The notes under the pieces are model-generated. The model was given only the letters and a program-made list of their open reading frames with translations, was not told the DNA's origin and searched no databases. Shown piece after piece: positions 48,394-59,017 of a stretch of 64,000 nucleotides of DNA. Where the stretch lies: NCBI RefSeq assembly GCF_004137355.1, contig NZ_SDVB01000249.1, forward strand, positions 39,029-103,028, written 5' to 3'. Within the stretch, counting starts at the first letter, position 1. Every line of letters starts with the position of its first letter. A program made the translations under genes and the position numbers. This stretch comes from Ciceribacter ferrooxidans. GTDB taxonomy: Bacteria; Pseudomonadota; Alphaproteobacteria; Rhizobiales; Rhizobiaceae.

Positions 48394-49458
48394 ATGGCCG
48401 AGCCGGACAGACGGATGATTTCGCCTTCCTTCATCGAGGAAGCGCTCGATTGCCTGCGGCGACACGGCAAGCCGACGGCGCCGGTTTTGGCGTCGGTGGG
48501 GCTGCCGCCGGTGGTCAACCTTCCGGTCTCCGCCGAGATCTACGGCGCACTCTGGCTCGCCGTCGCAGCCGAAGTGGACGACGAGTTCTTCGGCATGGGT
48601 GCCCGACCGATGCGCAACGGCAGTTTCACGCTTCTCTGCCACTGCGTGCTGCACGCGCCGACGCTGGAGCACGCCCTGCGACGGGCGCTCCGCTTCCTGA
48701 ACGTGATCCTGGAAGATCCCTCCGGCCGACTTGAAATCAATGAGGGTCTCGCCGAAATCGTGCTCGAGGACAGAACGGGACCGCGCTCGGCCTTTGCCTA
48801 CCGTACCTACTGGATCCTGTTGCACGGCGTTGCCTGCTGGCTGGTCGGCCGACGCATTCCGATCCGCAAGGTTGATTTCCGTTGCGCCGAACCTGAACAG
48901 GGTGCCGACTACCGGCTATTTTTCGGTGCGCCGGTGCACTTCGGACAACCGGTCAGTCGCCTCTCTTTCGACCGGCAACTGCTCCGGCTGCCGATCGCCC
49001 GCACCGAACAGGCACTGAAGCAATTCCTCCGGGGCGCGCCCGCCAACATTCTCGTGCGCTACCGCTACGACGCCGGCCTCGCGGCCGGCATTCGGCGCAG
49101 GCTGCGGCAGACCCCGCCAACGAACTGGGGCAGCTTCGAGGGCATCGCGGCACAAATGCGCATGTCGCCGTCGACCCTGCGCCACCGGCTGCAGGCCGAA
49201 GGCCGGAGCTTTGCCGGGATAAAGGACGAGATCAGGCGGGAGCGCGCGATGGAACTGCTGCTCGAGAGCCGAAACAGCGTCGGCGAGATTGCCGCCCAGC
49301 TCGGCTTTTCCGAGCCGAGCGCCTTTCACCGCGCCTTCCGGAAGTGGACCTCCAGGAGCCCGGGTGTGTTTCGCCGTGAAGCCGCGACAGCCCGGATCTT
49401 AGAGGTCAGACGCCAGCGCCGCTCGCCAACGACCGACATGGGAGGTGACATCGAATAG
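48394..49458 (+). CDS. AraC-family regulator with arabinose-binding-like domain
   Basis: A 354-residue regulator with an N-terminal effector domain of the type found with fatty-acid and amino-acid catabolic operons (LDCLRRHGKPTAPVLASVGL; HGVACWLVGRRIPIRKVDF) and a C-terminal double helix-turn-helix (IAAQMRMSPSTLRHRLQAEG; IAAQLGFSEPSAFHRAFRKW). Divergent from the branched-chain operon, so it is the likely activator. ATG 48394 follows GGAGGGG. Its 3' end overlaps the convergent rhaK by 60 bases. Confidence 0.9.
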   Translation: MAEPDRRMISPSFIEEALDCLRRHGKPTAPVLASVGLPPVVNLPVSAEIYGALWLAVAAEVDDEFFGMGARPMRNGSFTLLCHCVLHAPTLEHALRRALRFLNVILEDPSGRLEINEGLAEIVLEDRTGPRSAFAYRTYWILLHGVACWLVGRRIPIRKVDFRCAEPEQGADYRLFFGAPVHFGQPVSRLSFDRQLLRLPIARTEQALKQFLRGAPANILVRYRYDAGLAAGIRRRLRQTPPTNWGSFEGIAAQMRMSPSTLRHRLQAEGRSFAGIKDEIRRERAMELLLESRNSVGEIAAQLGFSEPSAFHRAFRKWTSRSPGVFRREAATARILEVRRQRRSPTTDMGGDIE

Positions 49459-50784
49459 CGGGGAAATGACAGCCGGGTGTCCTGCCCGCGGCCGCACCCC
49501 GGCGAGCATCGCCGCGCCGAGCGCGGTGCCGCTCACGCCGCCTTCGGCGTCGATTATTACGTCACGACCAGTGATCGACGCCAGCGCGGCGAGGAAAACG
49601 CTGTTCCGAGCCATCGGCCCTTCAACGACGATCGGCCCCGCGGCCTTCACAAGATCGAGGCACGTCGCCGTCATCATCGCCACGTAGAGCGAGACGGCAG
49701 CGACCCGTTCAGTATCCGACGCAGGCTCACCGACCCACCGTCCCTTGCGACCCGGGAAAGGTCCTGATCCTTCGACTGCATTGGGTAGGATCATCACGCC
49801 CTTGGCAATGACCGTCCTGGCGGCCGACTCCAGTGCGTCTGGCGACGGTTCGGCCACGCCTTGCGTCAGGATCTCGTATTCGCGACCACCCATGAAACGG
49901 GCCGACGGTACCGGCCGGGCGAAGGCGTCGACATTGGAAAGCGTGTCGCGCGCGGGATCGAGCCCTGCGGGATTTCCTCCGACCGCAAGGCAGATGACCC
50001 AGGTGCCCGTCGACACCACCGAGAAAGGCGGCTGTCGCATAACGAGATGCGGCAGTAATGACGCGTTGGAGTCGTGGATACCACAGTAGACCGGCACGGC
50101 GACGTCGAGACCGATCGTTGTGCGGACCTCCGGAAGCACCGGGCCCAGCACGTCGAAGGCAGAGCGTACCGACGCCATCTGCGCCTTTATTTCGAGCCTG
50201 TCGACGAGGGTCGAGTAAGCACCTTGCCCCGGGTTCCAGAGGTCGGTGTGGCAACCGAGGGAAGTCACCTCGTTGACCGCCACGCCGGTCAGACGGAAGG
50301 CCCAGTATTGCGGATAGGTGAGGATCGTCCTGACCTGCGCGAACGCCTCGGGAAAGACGGTTTTCTGATAGTGAAGCTGCGCTCCGAGATTGAGGCCGAC
50401 CGGAAGCGCGGGTGAACAGGTCTCGGAAAATGCAGGACGCAGCGCCTCGTATTCGGCGACGACCTCCGCCGGATAGCCATGCTCGTAATCGAGGACCGGC
50501 ATGGCGAGTTGCCCCCCGGCATCGAGGAGCGCTGCACTCGCGCCATGCGTGGTGATCGAAATCGCATCGTAGCCGGGTACTTCGGCAAACGAAGCCAGAG
50601 CAGTCAGGATGAACGACCACAGGGCCTCGACGTCGTAGTGGGGATAAGGAGGACCGGCGACGACGCTATTCGCAGTCTTGCGGATCGCGATCTCGGCACC
50701 GGTTTCCCCGTCGAGCACGACGACCTTGGCATTGGTCTTGCCGATGTCGATGACGGCGACGCGGGCGTGTTGCGCGGCAGTCAT
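49399..50784 (-). CDS. rhaK: L-rhamnose kinase (FGGY family), RhaK
   Basis: A 461-residue sugar kinase with the N-terminal phosphate motif [15 protein letters not shown] and the second ATP-domain segment [20 protein letters not shown]. In the Rhizobium leguminosarum rha cluster RhaK phosphorylates the sugar and is also required for ABC uptake of rhamnose; the same gene order here supports that. ATG 50784 overlaps the rhaU stop by 4 bases. Confidence 0.9.
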   Translation of the reverse strand: MTAAQHARVAVIDIGKTNAKVVVLDGETGAEIAIRKTANSVVAGPPYPHYDVEALWSFILTALASFAEVPGYDAISITTHGASAALLDAGGQLAMPVLDYEHGYPAEVVAEYEALRPAFSETCSPALPVGLNLGAQLHYQKTVFPEAFAQVRTILTYPQYWAFRLTGVAVNEVTSLGCHTDLWNPGQGAYSTLVDRLEIKAQMASVRSAFDVLGPVLPEVRTTIGLDVAVPVYCGIHDSNASLLPHLVMRQPPFSVVSTGTWVICLAVGGNPAGLDPARDTLSNVDAFARPVPSARFMGGREYEILTQGVAEPSPDALESAARTVIAKGVMILPNAVEGSGPFPGRKGRWVGEPASDTERVAAVSLYVAMMTATCLDLVKAAGPIVVEGPMARNSVFLAALASITGRDVIIDAEGGVSGTALGAAMLAGVRPRAGHPAVISPLFDVTSHVGRWRAALASDL

Positions 50785-51104
50785 GGCAGGTGGAACACCG
50801 GAACGAGATCCGTGGCAACCGGAGAGTTGTCCGGATTGCTCTCCATGATGTCGGCCATGTGCGCCCACCAGCGCTTCATCACCGGATGCTGCGGCAGGCT
50901 TGCCATCGTGTGATCCTTCGGACGGGTCAGGACGCCAAACAGGATATTGGTCTCGCGGTCGAGATGGATCGTGTAGTCGCTGACGCCGGCCTGATGCAGC
51001 AGATCAATGAGTTCCGGCCAGATCTCGTCATGGCGCTTCCTGTATTCCGCCTCCATGCCGGGATTGAGCTTCATCTTAAAGGCATGCCGTTCCAGTTTGC
51101 TCAT
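50781..51104 (-). CDS. rhaU: L-rhamnose mutarotase RhaU
   Basis: A 107-residue mutarotase converting alpha and beta anomers of L-rhamnose. [20 protein letters not shown] at the start and [20 protein letters not shown] near the end are family hallmarks. ATG 51104 overlaps the rhaQ stop by 4 bases. It sits between permease and kinase as in rhizobial rha clusters. Confidence 0.95.
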   Translation of the reverse strand: MSKLERHAFKMKLNPGMEAEYRKRHDEIWPELIDLLHQAGVSDYTIHLDRETNILFGVLTRPKDHTMASLPQHPVMKRWWAHMADIMESNPDNSPVATDLVPVFHLP

Positions 51105-52120
51105 TTCGCTGGCCTCGCCTGCTTGATGCGCCGGCCGATGATCGGCAGCGCGATGGTGACGATCAAAAGCAGACCGATGAAGATCGACATGACGATGCCG
51201 GGCACGTTGAGGAGGCCGAGGCCGAAGGTCACGAGGCCCATGACGAAGGCGGCGATCACCACGCCGGCGATCGTGCCGGCACCGCCGAGGATTGATACGC
51301 CGCCAAGCACCACCATGGTCACCACTTCGAGCTCCCACCCCTGCGCGATCGACGGACGGGTCGAGCCGAGGCGCGAGGTGAGGCAAACGGCGGCGATGCC
51401 GCTCATCAGGCCGGTGAGCAAGAAGAGGATGAACTTCACGCGCTCGACCGGAATGCCGGAGAAGCGCGCGGCGAGCGGATTGTTGCCGATCACATAGACA
51501 TGCCGGCCGAAATTGGTCGCATGCAGTAGCACGGCGAACAGGACGGCCATGACCAAGAATAGCACGAACTCGAAGGAGAACACCCAGAAGACATAGCCCT
51601 GGCCGAAGAAGGCGAAATCCGCCGGATACTTGCCATACGCCTGGTCGCCGAGCACGATGTAGGAAATGCCGCGGAACAGGCTCATCGTACCGATGGTGAC
51701 GACGATCGACGGCAGTTTCAGCCCGGCCACCAGGATGCCGTTGAAGGCGCCGCAGGCAAGCCCGGTGCCGATCCCGATCGCCACCAGGCCGGGAGCGCCG
51801 ATGCCTATCTGCGCGGCATAACCCATGGCGGTCGAGGCCAGTGCGATGATCGCAGCGACCGAAAGGTCGATCTCGCCGGCGATGATCAGCAGCGCCATGG
51901 CAAAGGCGATCATCGCCTTTTCGGTGAAGTTGAAGGTGGCGTCGGACAGGTTCCAGGCGTCGAGGAAATAGGGCGAGGCCAGCGAGTTGGCGATGAAGAT
52001 CACCACCGCCACGCCGAACAGCAGCACTTCCCAGCTGGCCAGCAGCCGCTTGAACGGCGTCCCCAGCCGGTCCGGGATCTGCCGCCGGGTGGTCGCGGTT
52101 TCGGAAGTCGCGGTGCTCAT
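51101..52120 (-). CDS. rhaQ: Rhamnose ABC transporter permease RhaQ
   Basis: A 339-residue RbsC/AraH-type permease with about ten hydrophobic segments and the signature [20 protein letters not shown]. Second permease of the rhamnose importer; its start overlaps rhaP by 4 bases. Confidence 0.92.
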   Translation of the reverse strand: MSTATSETATTRRQIPDRLGTPFKRLLASWEVLLFGVAVVIFIANSLASPYFLDAWNLSDATFNFTEKAMIAFAMALLIIAGEIDLSVAAIIALASTAMGYAAQIGIGAPGLVAIGIGTGLACGAFNGILVAGLKLPSIVVTIGTMSLFRGISYIVLGDQAYGKYPADFAFFGQGYVFWVFSFEFVLFLVMAVLFAVLLHATNFGRHVYVIGNNPLAARFSGIPVERVKFILFLLTGLMSGIAAVCLTSRLGSTRPSIAQGWELEVVTMVVLGGVSILGGAGTIAGVVIAAFVMGLVTFGLGLLNVPGIVMSIFIGLLLIVTIALPIIGRRIKQARPAK

Positions 52121-53115
52121 GCGGTCACCTCCTGGCTGTCCTTGGCTGCGCGGTCGCGCAGGATGATGCGGCCCTTCTTGGCCTCGGCCCGGGCGTTGAA
52201 GACGACGGCAAGCACGATGACGACGCCGGAAATGGCCATCTGGGCGAACGGCGAGATGCCGATGACCGGCAGCGCGTTTTTGATCACGCCGAGGAACAGG
52301 GCGCCGAGGACCGTGCCGATCACCGAGCCGATGCCGCCGGCGATCGAAACGCCGCCGATGACATTAGCCGCGACGCTGTCCAGCTCGAAACCGGCGGCAA
52401 TGTCGACATAGGCGACCGCATAGCGCGACACCCAGAGATAGCCCGAAAGACCGGCCAGCGCGCCGGACAGCACGAAGGCGAGGAAGCGCGCGCGTCCGAC
52501 ATCGATGCCGGCATAGACGGCAGCGGTCGGGTTGCCGCCTGCGGCATAGGTCGAGCGTCCGAACGGCGTGCGGGTCAGCACGAACCAGATGAGGAAGACG
52601 ATCGCGATCGCCACCCATGACAGGATCGGCAGACCGAGGACGGCGATGCGCGGCAGGTCGAGGAAGTCGGGCGTCATCTGGTGGGCGTTGACCCAACTGC
52701 CGCCCGACAGCACGAAGGCCATGCCGCGATAGATGGTGAGCGTGCCGAGTGTTACGACGATCGGCGGGATCTGCAGGAGCCAGACGAGGAAGCCGTTGAT
52801 GGCGCCGAGGGCCGCACCGATGCCGATCGCGAGAACGACCAGCAGCGCCAGCGGCAGGCCGGGATAGGCGGCGTCGAGCATGGCAACCGCCATGCCGGTG
52901 AAGGCGAGATTGGCGGCGACCGAGAGATCGATCGACTTGGTGAGGATCACCGTCATCTGGCCGAGCGCCAGGATGATCAGAATGGACGTGTCGTTGAAGA
53001 TCGTCGCCAGATTGCCGGGCGTAGCGAAATTCGACGCCCGCGTCGAGAAGCCCGCGATCATCACGACGATGATCAGCGCCAGCAGGATTTCGCGGTTCTT
53101 GAGAAGCCGTTGCAT
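52117..53115 (-). CDS. rhaP: Rhamnose ABC transporter permease RhaP
   Basis: A 332-residue permease paralogous to Rha[41 protein letters not shown] and [20 protein letters not shown]. About ten hydrophobic segments. ATG 53115 lies 11 bases after the rhaT stop; a longer upstream ORF is not needed. Confidence 0.92.
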   Translation of the reverse strand: MQRLLKNREILLALIIVVMIAGFSTRASNFATPGNLATIFNDTSILIILALGQMTVILTKSIDLSVAANLAFTGMAVAMLDAAYPGLPLALLVVLAIGIGAALGAINGFLVWLLQIPPIVVTLGTLTIYRGMAFVLSGGSWVNAHQMTPDFLDLPRIAVLGLPILSWVAIAIVFLIWFVLTRTPFGRSTYAAGGNPTAAVYAGIDVGRARFLAFVLSGALAGLSGYLWVSRYAVAYVDIAAGFELDSVAANVIGGVSIAGGIGSVIGTVLGALFLGVIKNALPVIGISPFAQMAISGVVIVLAVVFNARAEAKKGRIILRDRAAKDSQEVTA

Positions 53116-53126
53116 GTCGAATGTCC

Positions 53127-54659
53127 TTAGCGGTTGCCGGTGGCGGCGCGCACCAGCGTCTCGGCAGTCAGTCCGTCGCGGTCGTAAAGCCCGGCCATCA
53201 GCCCCTCGTGCATCACGAGCACGCGGTCCGACATGCCGAGGATTTCCGGCAGTTCCGAGGAGATCATAATGATCGACAGCCCCTCGCCCGCGAGTTCCGA
53301 GATGAAACCGTGCACCGCCGCCTTCGATCCGATGTCGATGCCCTTGGTCGGCTCGTCGAGAATGATCACCTTCGGCCGGGTGGCGAGCCACTTGCCGATG
53401 ACGACCTTCTGCTGGTTGCCGCCGGAAAGCGTGCCGACAGGCACGGAAAGCGCCGCCGCGCGCAGGTCGAGCCGCTCAGCATATTTGCGGGCAAGCGCGA
53501 ATTCGTTGATCGCCTTCAGGAATCCGCGGACCGAGGTGCGCGCCAAGGACGGCAGCGACATGTTCTGGTAGATCGGCATTTCGAGCGCGAGTCCGTGACG
53601 CCCGCGCTCTTCGGGCACGTAGACGATGCCGGCGGCGATCGCATCGGCGGGCGTGCGGATCGTTATCTCCCGGCCTTCCAGCGTGAGCCGGCCCGACGCC
53701 GGTGTCGTGATCCCGAACATCGACTGGCAGAGTTCCGAGCGCCCGGCACCGATCAACCCGTAGACGCCGAGGATCTCACCCTGTTTCAGGTCGAAGGAGA
53801 TGTCGCGGAACTCGGTGTCGTGGCAATAGCCCGCGACAGAAAGCACCGTGCCACCAATCTTGACGGGCAGCTTGGGGAAGACATCGTGGACGTCGCGGCC
53901 GACCATCAGGCGGACGATCTCGTCCTGCGGCGTGGTTTTTAGCGCGCCGGAACTGACCATCTTGCCGTCGCGGAAGACGGCGTAGTTCTCGGCGATTTCA
54001 TAGAGTTCGTCGAACTTGTGGCTGATGAACAGGATTGCCTTGCCCTGGCGCTTGAGGCCCTCGACGATGCGGAACAGGTCGTCGATCTCCTTGCGCGACA
54101 GAGCCGCCGTCGGCTCGTCCATGATGACGATGCGCGCCTCGACCGACAGCGCGCGGGCAATGGCGACCAGATGGCGCTGTGCGATCGACAGATCTTTGAG
54201 ACGGATGGTCGGGTCGATATTGCTTTCGAGCTCCGCCAGCAGCTGGCGGGAACGCTGGTTGATGGTCTTCCAGTCGATCAGCCCGAAACGCGTACGCGGT
54301 GCGTGGCCGAGAAAGATGTTCTCGCCGACGGTCAGCTCGTCGAACAACACGGTTTCCTGATGAATTGCGGTCACGCCCGCGTCGATCGCGCCTTGCGCAT
54401 TGGCAAAGGCGATCGGCTGCCCGTCGATCAGGATCTCGCCCTCATTGGGGCGGTAGATGCCGGTCAGGATCTTGACGAGCGTCGACTTGCCGGCGCCGTT
54501 CTCGCCGATCAGCGCGGTCACCTGGCCGGGATAAAGCGCGATGTTCACCCCGTCGAGCGCCTTCACCCCTGGAAAGACCTGCGAAATGCCACGCATTTCG
54601 AGGATCGGCGTGTCGGCGGGCGCTGGCGCATCGAGCTTTTGGGTTTGAACTGTCATCAT
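53127..54659 (-). CDS. rhaT: Rhamnose ABC transporter ATP-binding protein RhaT
   Basis: A 510-residue duplicated ATPase of the sugar CUT2 class. The first half has Walker A GENGAGKST (residues 52-60) and MDEPTAALS; the second half has a degenerate P-loop (GLIGAGRSE) and signature LSGGNQQKV with ILDEPTKGIDIG, as is normal for this class. ATG at 54659 (or 54656) has a weak ribosome-binding site. A RIME-like repeat separates it from rhaS. Confidence 0.92.
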   Translation of the reverse strand: MMTVQTQKLDAPAPADTPILEMRGISQVFPGVKALDGVNIALYPGQVTALIGENGAGKSTLVKILTGIYRPNEGEILIDGQPIAFANAQGAIDAGVTAIHQETVLFDELTVGENIFLGHAPRTRFGLIDWKTINQRSRQLLAELESNIDPTIRLKDLSIAQRHLVAIARALSVEARIVIMDEPTAALSRKEIDDLFRIVEGLKRQGKAILFISHKFDELYEIAENYAVFRDGKMVSSGALKTTPQDEIVRLMVGRDVHDVFPKLPVKIGGTVLSVAGYCHDTEFRDISFDLKQGEILGVYGLIGAGRSELCQSMFGITTPASGRLTLEGREITIRTPADAIAAGIVYVPEERGRHGLALEMPIYQNMSLPSLARTSVRGFLKAINEFALARKYAERLDLRAAALSVPVGTLSGGNQQKVVIGKWLATRPKVIILDEPTKGIDIGSKAAVHGFISELAGEGLSIIMISSELPEILGMSDRVLVMHEGLMAGLYDRDGLTAETLVRAATGNR

Positions 54660-54675
54660 CCGGCTCTGCTTCAAA

Positions 54676-54812
54676 ACCCCTCCCCACCCTCCCCACAAGG
54701 GGGAGGGCTTAACCTGGCCGCAGCGTGGAAGCCCAATTCGGACAACACGGATGCGGCAAGGTTTCTCCCCCTTTGTGGGGGAGATGGCCGGCAGGCCAGA
54801 GGGGGACTTGGT
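54676..54812. repeat. RIME-like palindromic repeat, copy 1 (rhaS-rhaT gap)
   Basis: Two palindromic blocks are visible: one around CCTCCCC/GGGGGAGG at 54679-54707, and one with TCTCCCCC and GTGGGGGAGA at about 54764-54785 followed by GGCCGGCAGGCC and AGAGGGGG. The core CTCCCCC-A/T-rich-GGGGGAG and its layout match rhizobial intergenic mosaic elements, and a second copy lies at 59018-59176. Within the rha operon it may stabilise the rhaS message. Confidence 0.7.
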
Positions 54813-54838
54813 TTACTCAATCAGCGAGTTTCAGCAGA

Positions 54839-55834
54839 TCAGAAGATCTTCGAGAACTCGTCGATGTTCGACGAATTGTAGACGAACGGATCGGCCATGG
54901 CGGCTTCGCCGTTGTCGCCGACCTTGATCTTGCCCATGCGGCCGGCTTCGATTTCCGCGCCCGGCGCACCGTCGGTGTCACCCTTCACCAGGTGATAGGC
55001 GATCTGGGTGGCCGAGTAACCGAGGTCGATCGGGTTCCAGATGGCGAATTCCTTGGTGGCACCCGACTTGATGGCGCCGGCCATTTCCGACGGCAGACCG
55101 AGGCCGGTTACATAGACCTGGCCGATCTTGCCGGCATCCTTGACGGCCTGCGAGGCGGCGAGAACACCGACGGTCGTCGGAGCGACGATGACCTTGACGT
55201 TCGGCGAGGACGACAGGAGGCCGTTGGCTTCGCGGTAGCTCTTGTCGGCCAGGTCGTCACCATAGACGGTCGTGGCGAGGTTGAGGCCCGGGAAATCCTT
55301 GAGCTGCTTCTTCATCTCCTCGATCCAAATGTTCTGGTTGGTCGAGGTGGTGGTCGCCGACAGGATGGCGAAGTCGCCCTTGCCACCTTCGAGGTGGTTT
55401 GCGGCGAGCTGCAGGCACATCTTGCCGATCAGCTCGTTGGAAGACGGGTTGAGGTGCATGATGCGGCCTTCGGCGGCAACGCCGGAATCCCACGAGATGA
55501 CCTTGATGCCGCGCTGGGCGGCCTTCTTGAGCGCCGGAACGACGGCGTCCGGATCGTTCGCCGAGATCGCGATGGCATCGACGCCCTGGGCGATCAGCGA
55601 GTTGATGACTTCGATCTGGCCTTCGGCCGTGGTCGTCGTCGGACCGGTATAGATGATCTCGACGCCGCCGAGTTCCTTGGCGGCTTCCTCGGCGCCCTTG
55701 TTGGCAGCTTCGAAGAAGCCGTTGCCGAGCGACTTGACGACGAGTGCGATCTTCATGTCGGCCGCGTTGGCCGCGGACGCCATTGCCATGGCGGCAAAGG
55801 CCACGCCGGCGAGCAGTGTCTTGGACAGTTTCAT
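54839..55834 (-). CDS. rhaS: Rhamnose ABC transporter substrate-binding protein RhaS
   Basis: A 331-residue periplasmic sugar-binding protein (signal KTLLAGVAFAAMAMASAANA). The mature part begins DMKIALVVKSLGNGFFEAAN and has DAIAISANDPDAVVPALKKA and ISWDSGVAAEGRIMHLN, the CUT2 ribose/rhamnose-binding type. GGAAGACGAA precedes the ATG. Confidence 0.92.
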   Translation of the reverse strand: MKLSKTLLAGVAFAAMAMASAANAADMKIALVVKSLGNGFFEAANKGAEEAAKELGGVEIIYTGPTTTTAEGQIEVINSLIAQGVDAIAISANDPDAVVPALKKAAQRGIKVISWDSGVAAEGRIMHLNPSSNELIGKMCLQLAANHLEGGKGDFAILSATTTSTNQNIWIEEMKKQLKDFPGLNLATTVYGDDLADKSYREANGLLSSSPNVKVIVAPTTVGVLAASQAVKDAGKIGQVYVTGLGLPSEMAGAIKSGATKEFAIWNPIDLGYSATQIAYHLVKGDTDGAPGAEIEAGRMGKIKVGDNGEAAMADPFVYNSSNIDEFSKIF

Positions 55835-55892
55835 TTCGTCTTCCTCCCAGGTTGATAGACTGCTTTGAACTCCCCCACGCGGCCTGATCACA

Positions 55893-56705
55893 TCATGCGA
55901 CCGACGTGGAATCCTCCTTCTCGGACGAAGCCATCGGCTTGACCGTTATGAGCTTCACACCGGCATCGGTGACCATTGCGGCCGCCTCGTCGGGAATCTT
56001 GTCGTCGGTTATGATCGTCGAGACATTGTCGAGCGGACACAGGATCAGGCTCGAGCGCTTCGAGAACTTGCTGGAATCGACCATGATGATCAGTTCCTCG
56101 GCCTGGCGCACCAGCTTCTGCTCGCTCTGGATGACCAGAGCGTCGGACTCCATTACGCCATGCGCATTGATGCCCTGCGCACCGATGAAGATGCGCCGCG
56201 CATAGAAATTGCGGATCGCGTCATTGTCGAAGGGCGACAGGATCAGGCTCTGGTCGCGGTAGATCGCGCCACCCGGCACCGAAACCGTGCACTTCGAATG
56301 CTTGACCAGATGCTCGGCGATGGCAAACGAATTGGTCATTACCTGCAGGCGGCGCGCCGACATGAAATGCACCATCTGGAAGGTCGTCGTGCCCCCGTTG
56401 ATGATGATCGAATCGCCTTCCTCGCAGAGATCGACGGCGGCGCGCGCAATTGCGCGTTTCTTGTCGATATTGACCGATTCCGAAACGCGGAACGGTCGTG
56501 CGGCGAGATTTCCAAGCTGCGGCGGATGCACCGCCTCAGCGCCGCCGCGGACCCGGCGGAGCTTTCCCTGCACGTGAAGCGCTGCGATGTCGCGGCGGAT
56601 CGTGGCTTCGGAAGCCTCGGTCAGCTCGGCGATATCCTGCACGGTGATGACCGGCTTTTCCTGGATCGCGCTTAATATGATGCGATGACGTTCGCGTTCG
56701 TGCAT
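55893..56705 (-). CDS. rhaR: DeoR-family regulator of rhamnose catabolism, RhaR
   Basis: A 270-residue DeoR repressor: helix-turn-helix VQDIAELTEASEATIRRDIA near residues 22-41, followed by LRRVRGGAE, then a sugar-phosphate-binding domain with INGGTTTFQM and IGAQGINAHGVMESD. It is divergent from rhaDI and heads the uptake genes, and probably binds the inverted repeat at 56752-56804. GGAGGAGCCC precedes the ATG. Confidence 0.92.
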   Translation of the reverse strand: MHERERHRIILSAIQEKPVITVQDIAELTEASEATIRRDIAALHVQGKLRRVRGGAEAVHPPQLGNLAARPFRVSESVNIDKKRAIARAAVDLCEEGDSIIINGGTTTFQMVHFMSARRLQVMTNSFAIAEHLVKHSKCTVSVPGGAIYRDQSLILSPFDNDAIRNFYARRIFIGAQGINAHGVMESDALVIQSEQKLVRQAEELIIMVDSSKFSKRSSLILCPLDNVSTIITDDKIPDEAAAMVTDAGVKLITVKPMASSEKEDSTSVA

Positions 56706-56908
56706 GGGCTCCTCCTGAGCGTGATTTATGCGGATTGCTTCTACGCTGTCAATCACAAACGATCAAAAAAGATAATGTTGCGTCGCACAATGAATGTTTG
56801 TGATCGAAATTGATTGACAAGCGTTCAGCGGATGCGCGATACCGTGCAGCAGAAGGAGATGGGTCCCGGTCGGGTTACCCATGAATCGACACGCACAGGG
56901 AGGAAGCA
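56706..56908. promoter_or_regulatory. Divergent rha promoter with RhaR operator candidate
   Basis: ATCACAAAC at 56752-56760 is a perfect inverted match to GTTTGTGAT at 56796-56804, with centres 44 bases apart in an AT-rich stretch between rhaR and rhaD. DeoR repressors often loop between such half-sites. TTGACA at 56814-56819 could be a -35 element for rhaD. Confidence 0.65.
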
Positions 56909-59005
56909 ATGACGGGCCAAACCCGCCTTCTCGAAAACCGTTGGGACGACGCCTACGCCGCAAAGCTCAACGAGCCCGGCAAGCTGCTTTACCGCTCCAA
57001 CCTCTTGGGCGCCGACAAGCGCATCACCAACTTTGGCGGCGGCAACACCTCCGCAAAGGTCATGGAAACCGATCCGCTGACCGGCGAAAAGGTCCGCGTC
57101 ATGTGGGTCAAGGGCTCGGGCGGCGACGTTGGCACCATCAAGCTCGACGGTTTCGCCACCCTCTACATGGACAAGCTCGAGGCGCTGAAGACGCTTTACA
57201 AGGGCGTCGAGGACGAGGACCGCATCGTTGGCTTCCTGCCCCACTGCACCTTCAACCTGAACCCGCGCGCCGCCTCGATCGACACCCCGCTGCACGGTTT
57301 CGTGCCGTTCACCCATGTCGACCACATGCACCCGGATGCGATCATTGCGATCGCCGCTTCGAAGAACTCGAAGGAACTGACGCAGAGGATCTTCGGCGCC
57401 GACATCGGCTGGCTGCCCTGGCGTCGCCCCGGCTTCCAGCTCGGCCTCGACCTCGAAGCCTTCGTCAAGGCGAACCCGACCGCAAAGGGCGTCGTGCTCG
57501 AAAGCCACGGCCTGTTCACCTGGGCGAACGACGCCAAGGAATGCTACCTGCTGACGCTCGAGATCATCAACAAGGCGATCGAGTGGTTCGCCGAGGAAAC
57601 CGAAGGCAAGACGATCTTCGGCGGCGCGGTGACCAAGAGCCTTCCGCAGGCCGAACGCCGCGCGATCGCCGCCAAGCTGATGCCGGAAATCCGCGGTCGC
57701 ATCGGCAAGGCCGAACGCAAGCTCGGTCACTTCGACGACCAGGCCGCCGTGCTTGAATTCGTCAACTCGAAGGACCTGAAGCCGCTGGGTTCGCTCGGCA
57801 CCTCCTGCCCCGACCACTTCCTGCGCACCAAGATCCGCCCGCTGATCGTCGATTTCGATCCGGCAAAGCCCGATGCCGACGCCGTGATCGCCGGCCTCGA
57901 CAAGGCGCTCGAAGATTACCGCGCCAACTACACACGCTATTACGAGACCTGCAAGCACGACAACTCGCCTGCCATGCGTGACCCGAACCCGGTCATCTTC
58001 CTGGTTCCGGGCGTCGGCATGCTGTCCTTCGCCAAGGACAAGGCGACCGCCCGCATCGCCGGCGAATTCTACGTCAACGCCATCAACGTCATGAAGGGCG
58101 CCTCGACGGTTTCCGAGTATCAGGGCCTGCCCGAACAGGAAGCCTTCGACATCGAATACTGGCTGCTCGAGGAAGCCAAGCTCCAGCGCATGCCGAAGCC
58201 GAAATCGCTGGCCGGCCGCGTGGCCTTCGTCACCGGCGGCGCCGGCGGCATCGGCCGGGCGACGGCCGAGCGCCTGATGTCCGAAGGCGCCTGCGTGGTG
58301 CTCGCCGACATCGACGCCAATGCATTGGCCGACACGCTCGCCGACTTCTCCAAGCGCTACGGCGGCGACAGCGTCCGCTCCGTCACGCTAGACGTGACGA
58401 AGGAAGAAGCCGTCACGTCCACCTTTGCCGAAGCCTGCGTCGAATTCGGCGGCGTCGACATCCTCGTTTCCAACGCCGGCATCGCCTCTTCGGCACCGGT
58501 CGAGGACACCACGCTTCAGATGTGGAACAAGAACATCGACATCCTGGCGACGGGCTACTTCCTCGTTTCGCGCGAGGCATTCCGCCTGTTCCGCCGTCAG
58601 GCGATCGGCGGCAACATCGTCTTCGTCGCGTCGAAGAACGGTCTTGCCTCCTCGCCGAACGCATCCGCCTATTGCACCGCCAAGGCCGCCGAGATCCATC
58701 TCGCCCGCTGCCTGGCGCTGGAAGGCGCCGATGCCGGGATCCGTGTCAACACGGTCAACCCCGATGCCGTGCTGCGCGGTTCCAAGATCTGGAACGGCGA
58801 ATGGCGCGAACAGCGGGCGGCATCCTCGAAGATCGAGGTCACCGATCTGGAGGAGCACTACCGCAAGCGGTCGATGCTGAAGCTCAATGTCTTCCCGGAA
58901 GACATCGCAGAAGCGATCTACTTCCTCGCCTCTGATCTCTCGGCCAAGTCAACCGGCAACATCATCAATGTCGATGCCGGCAACGCCCAGAGCTTCACGC
59001 GCTGA
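56909..59005 (+). CDS. rhaD: Bifunctional rhamnulose-1-phosphate aldolase/short-chain dehydrogenase RhaD
   Basis: A 698-residue fusion. The N-terminal two thirds are a class II aldolase/adducin domain with HCTFNLNPRAASIDTPLHGF and VDHMHPDAI as metal-site segments. The C-terminal part from about residue 432 is an SDR: FVTGGAGGIGRATAERL, SNAGIASSAPVEDT and ASAYCTAKAAE. It cleaves rhamnulose phosphate and handles the lactaldehyde product. AGGGAGGAAGCA precedes the ATG. Confidence 0.96.
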   Translation: MTGQTRLLENRWDDAYAAKLNEPGKLLYRSNLLGADKRITNFGGGNTSAKVMETDPLTGEKVRVMWVKGSGGDVGTIKLDGFATLYMDKLEALKTLYKGVEDEDRIVGFLPHCTFNLNPRAASIDTPLHGFVPFTHVDHMHPDAIIAIAASKNSKELTQRIFGADIGWLPWRRPGFQLGLDLEAFVKANPTAKGVVLESHGLFTWANDAKECYLLTLEIINKAIEWFAEETEGKTIFGGAVTKSLPQAERRAIAAKLMPEIRGRIGKAERKLGHFDDQAAVLEFVNSKDLKPLGSLGTSCPDHFLRTKIRPLIVDFDPAKPDADAVIAGLDKALEDYRANYTRYYETCKHDNSPAMRDPNPVIFLVPGVGMLSFAKDKATARIAGEFYVNAINVMKGASTVSEYQGLPEQEAFDIEYWLLEEAKLQRMPKPKSLAGRVAFVTGGAGGIGRATAERLMSEGACVVLADIDANALADTLADFSKRYGGDSVRSVTLDVTKEEAVTSTFAEACVEFGGVDILVSNAGIASSAPVEDTTLQMWNKNIDILATGYFLVSREAFRLFRRQAIGGNIVFVASKNGLASSPNASAYCTAKAAEIHLARCLALEGADAGIRVNTVNPDAVLRGSKIWNGEWREQRAASSKIEVTDLEEHYRKRSMLKLNVFPEDIAEAIYFLASDLSAKSTGNIINVDAGNAQSFTR

Positions 59006-59017
59006 GCAAGCTTTAGC

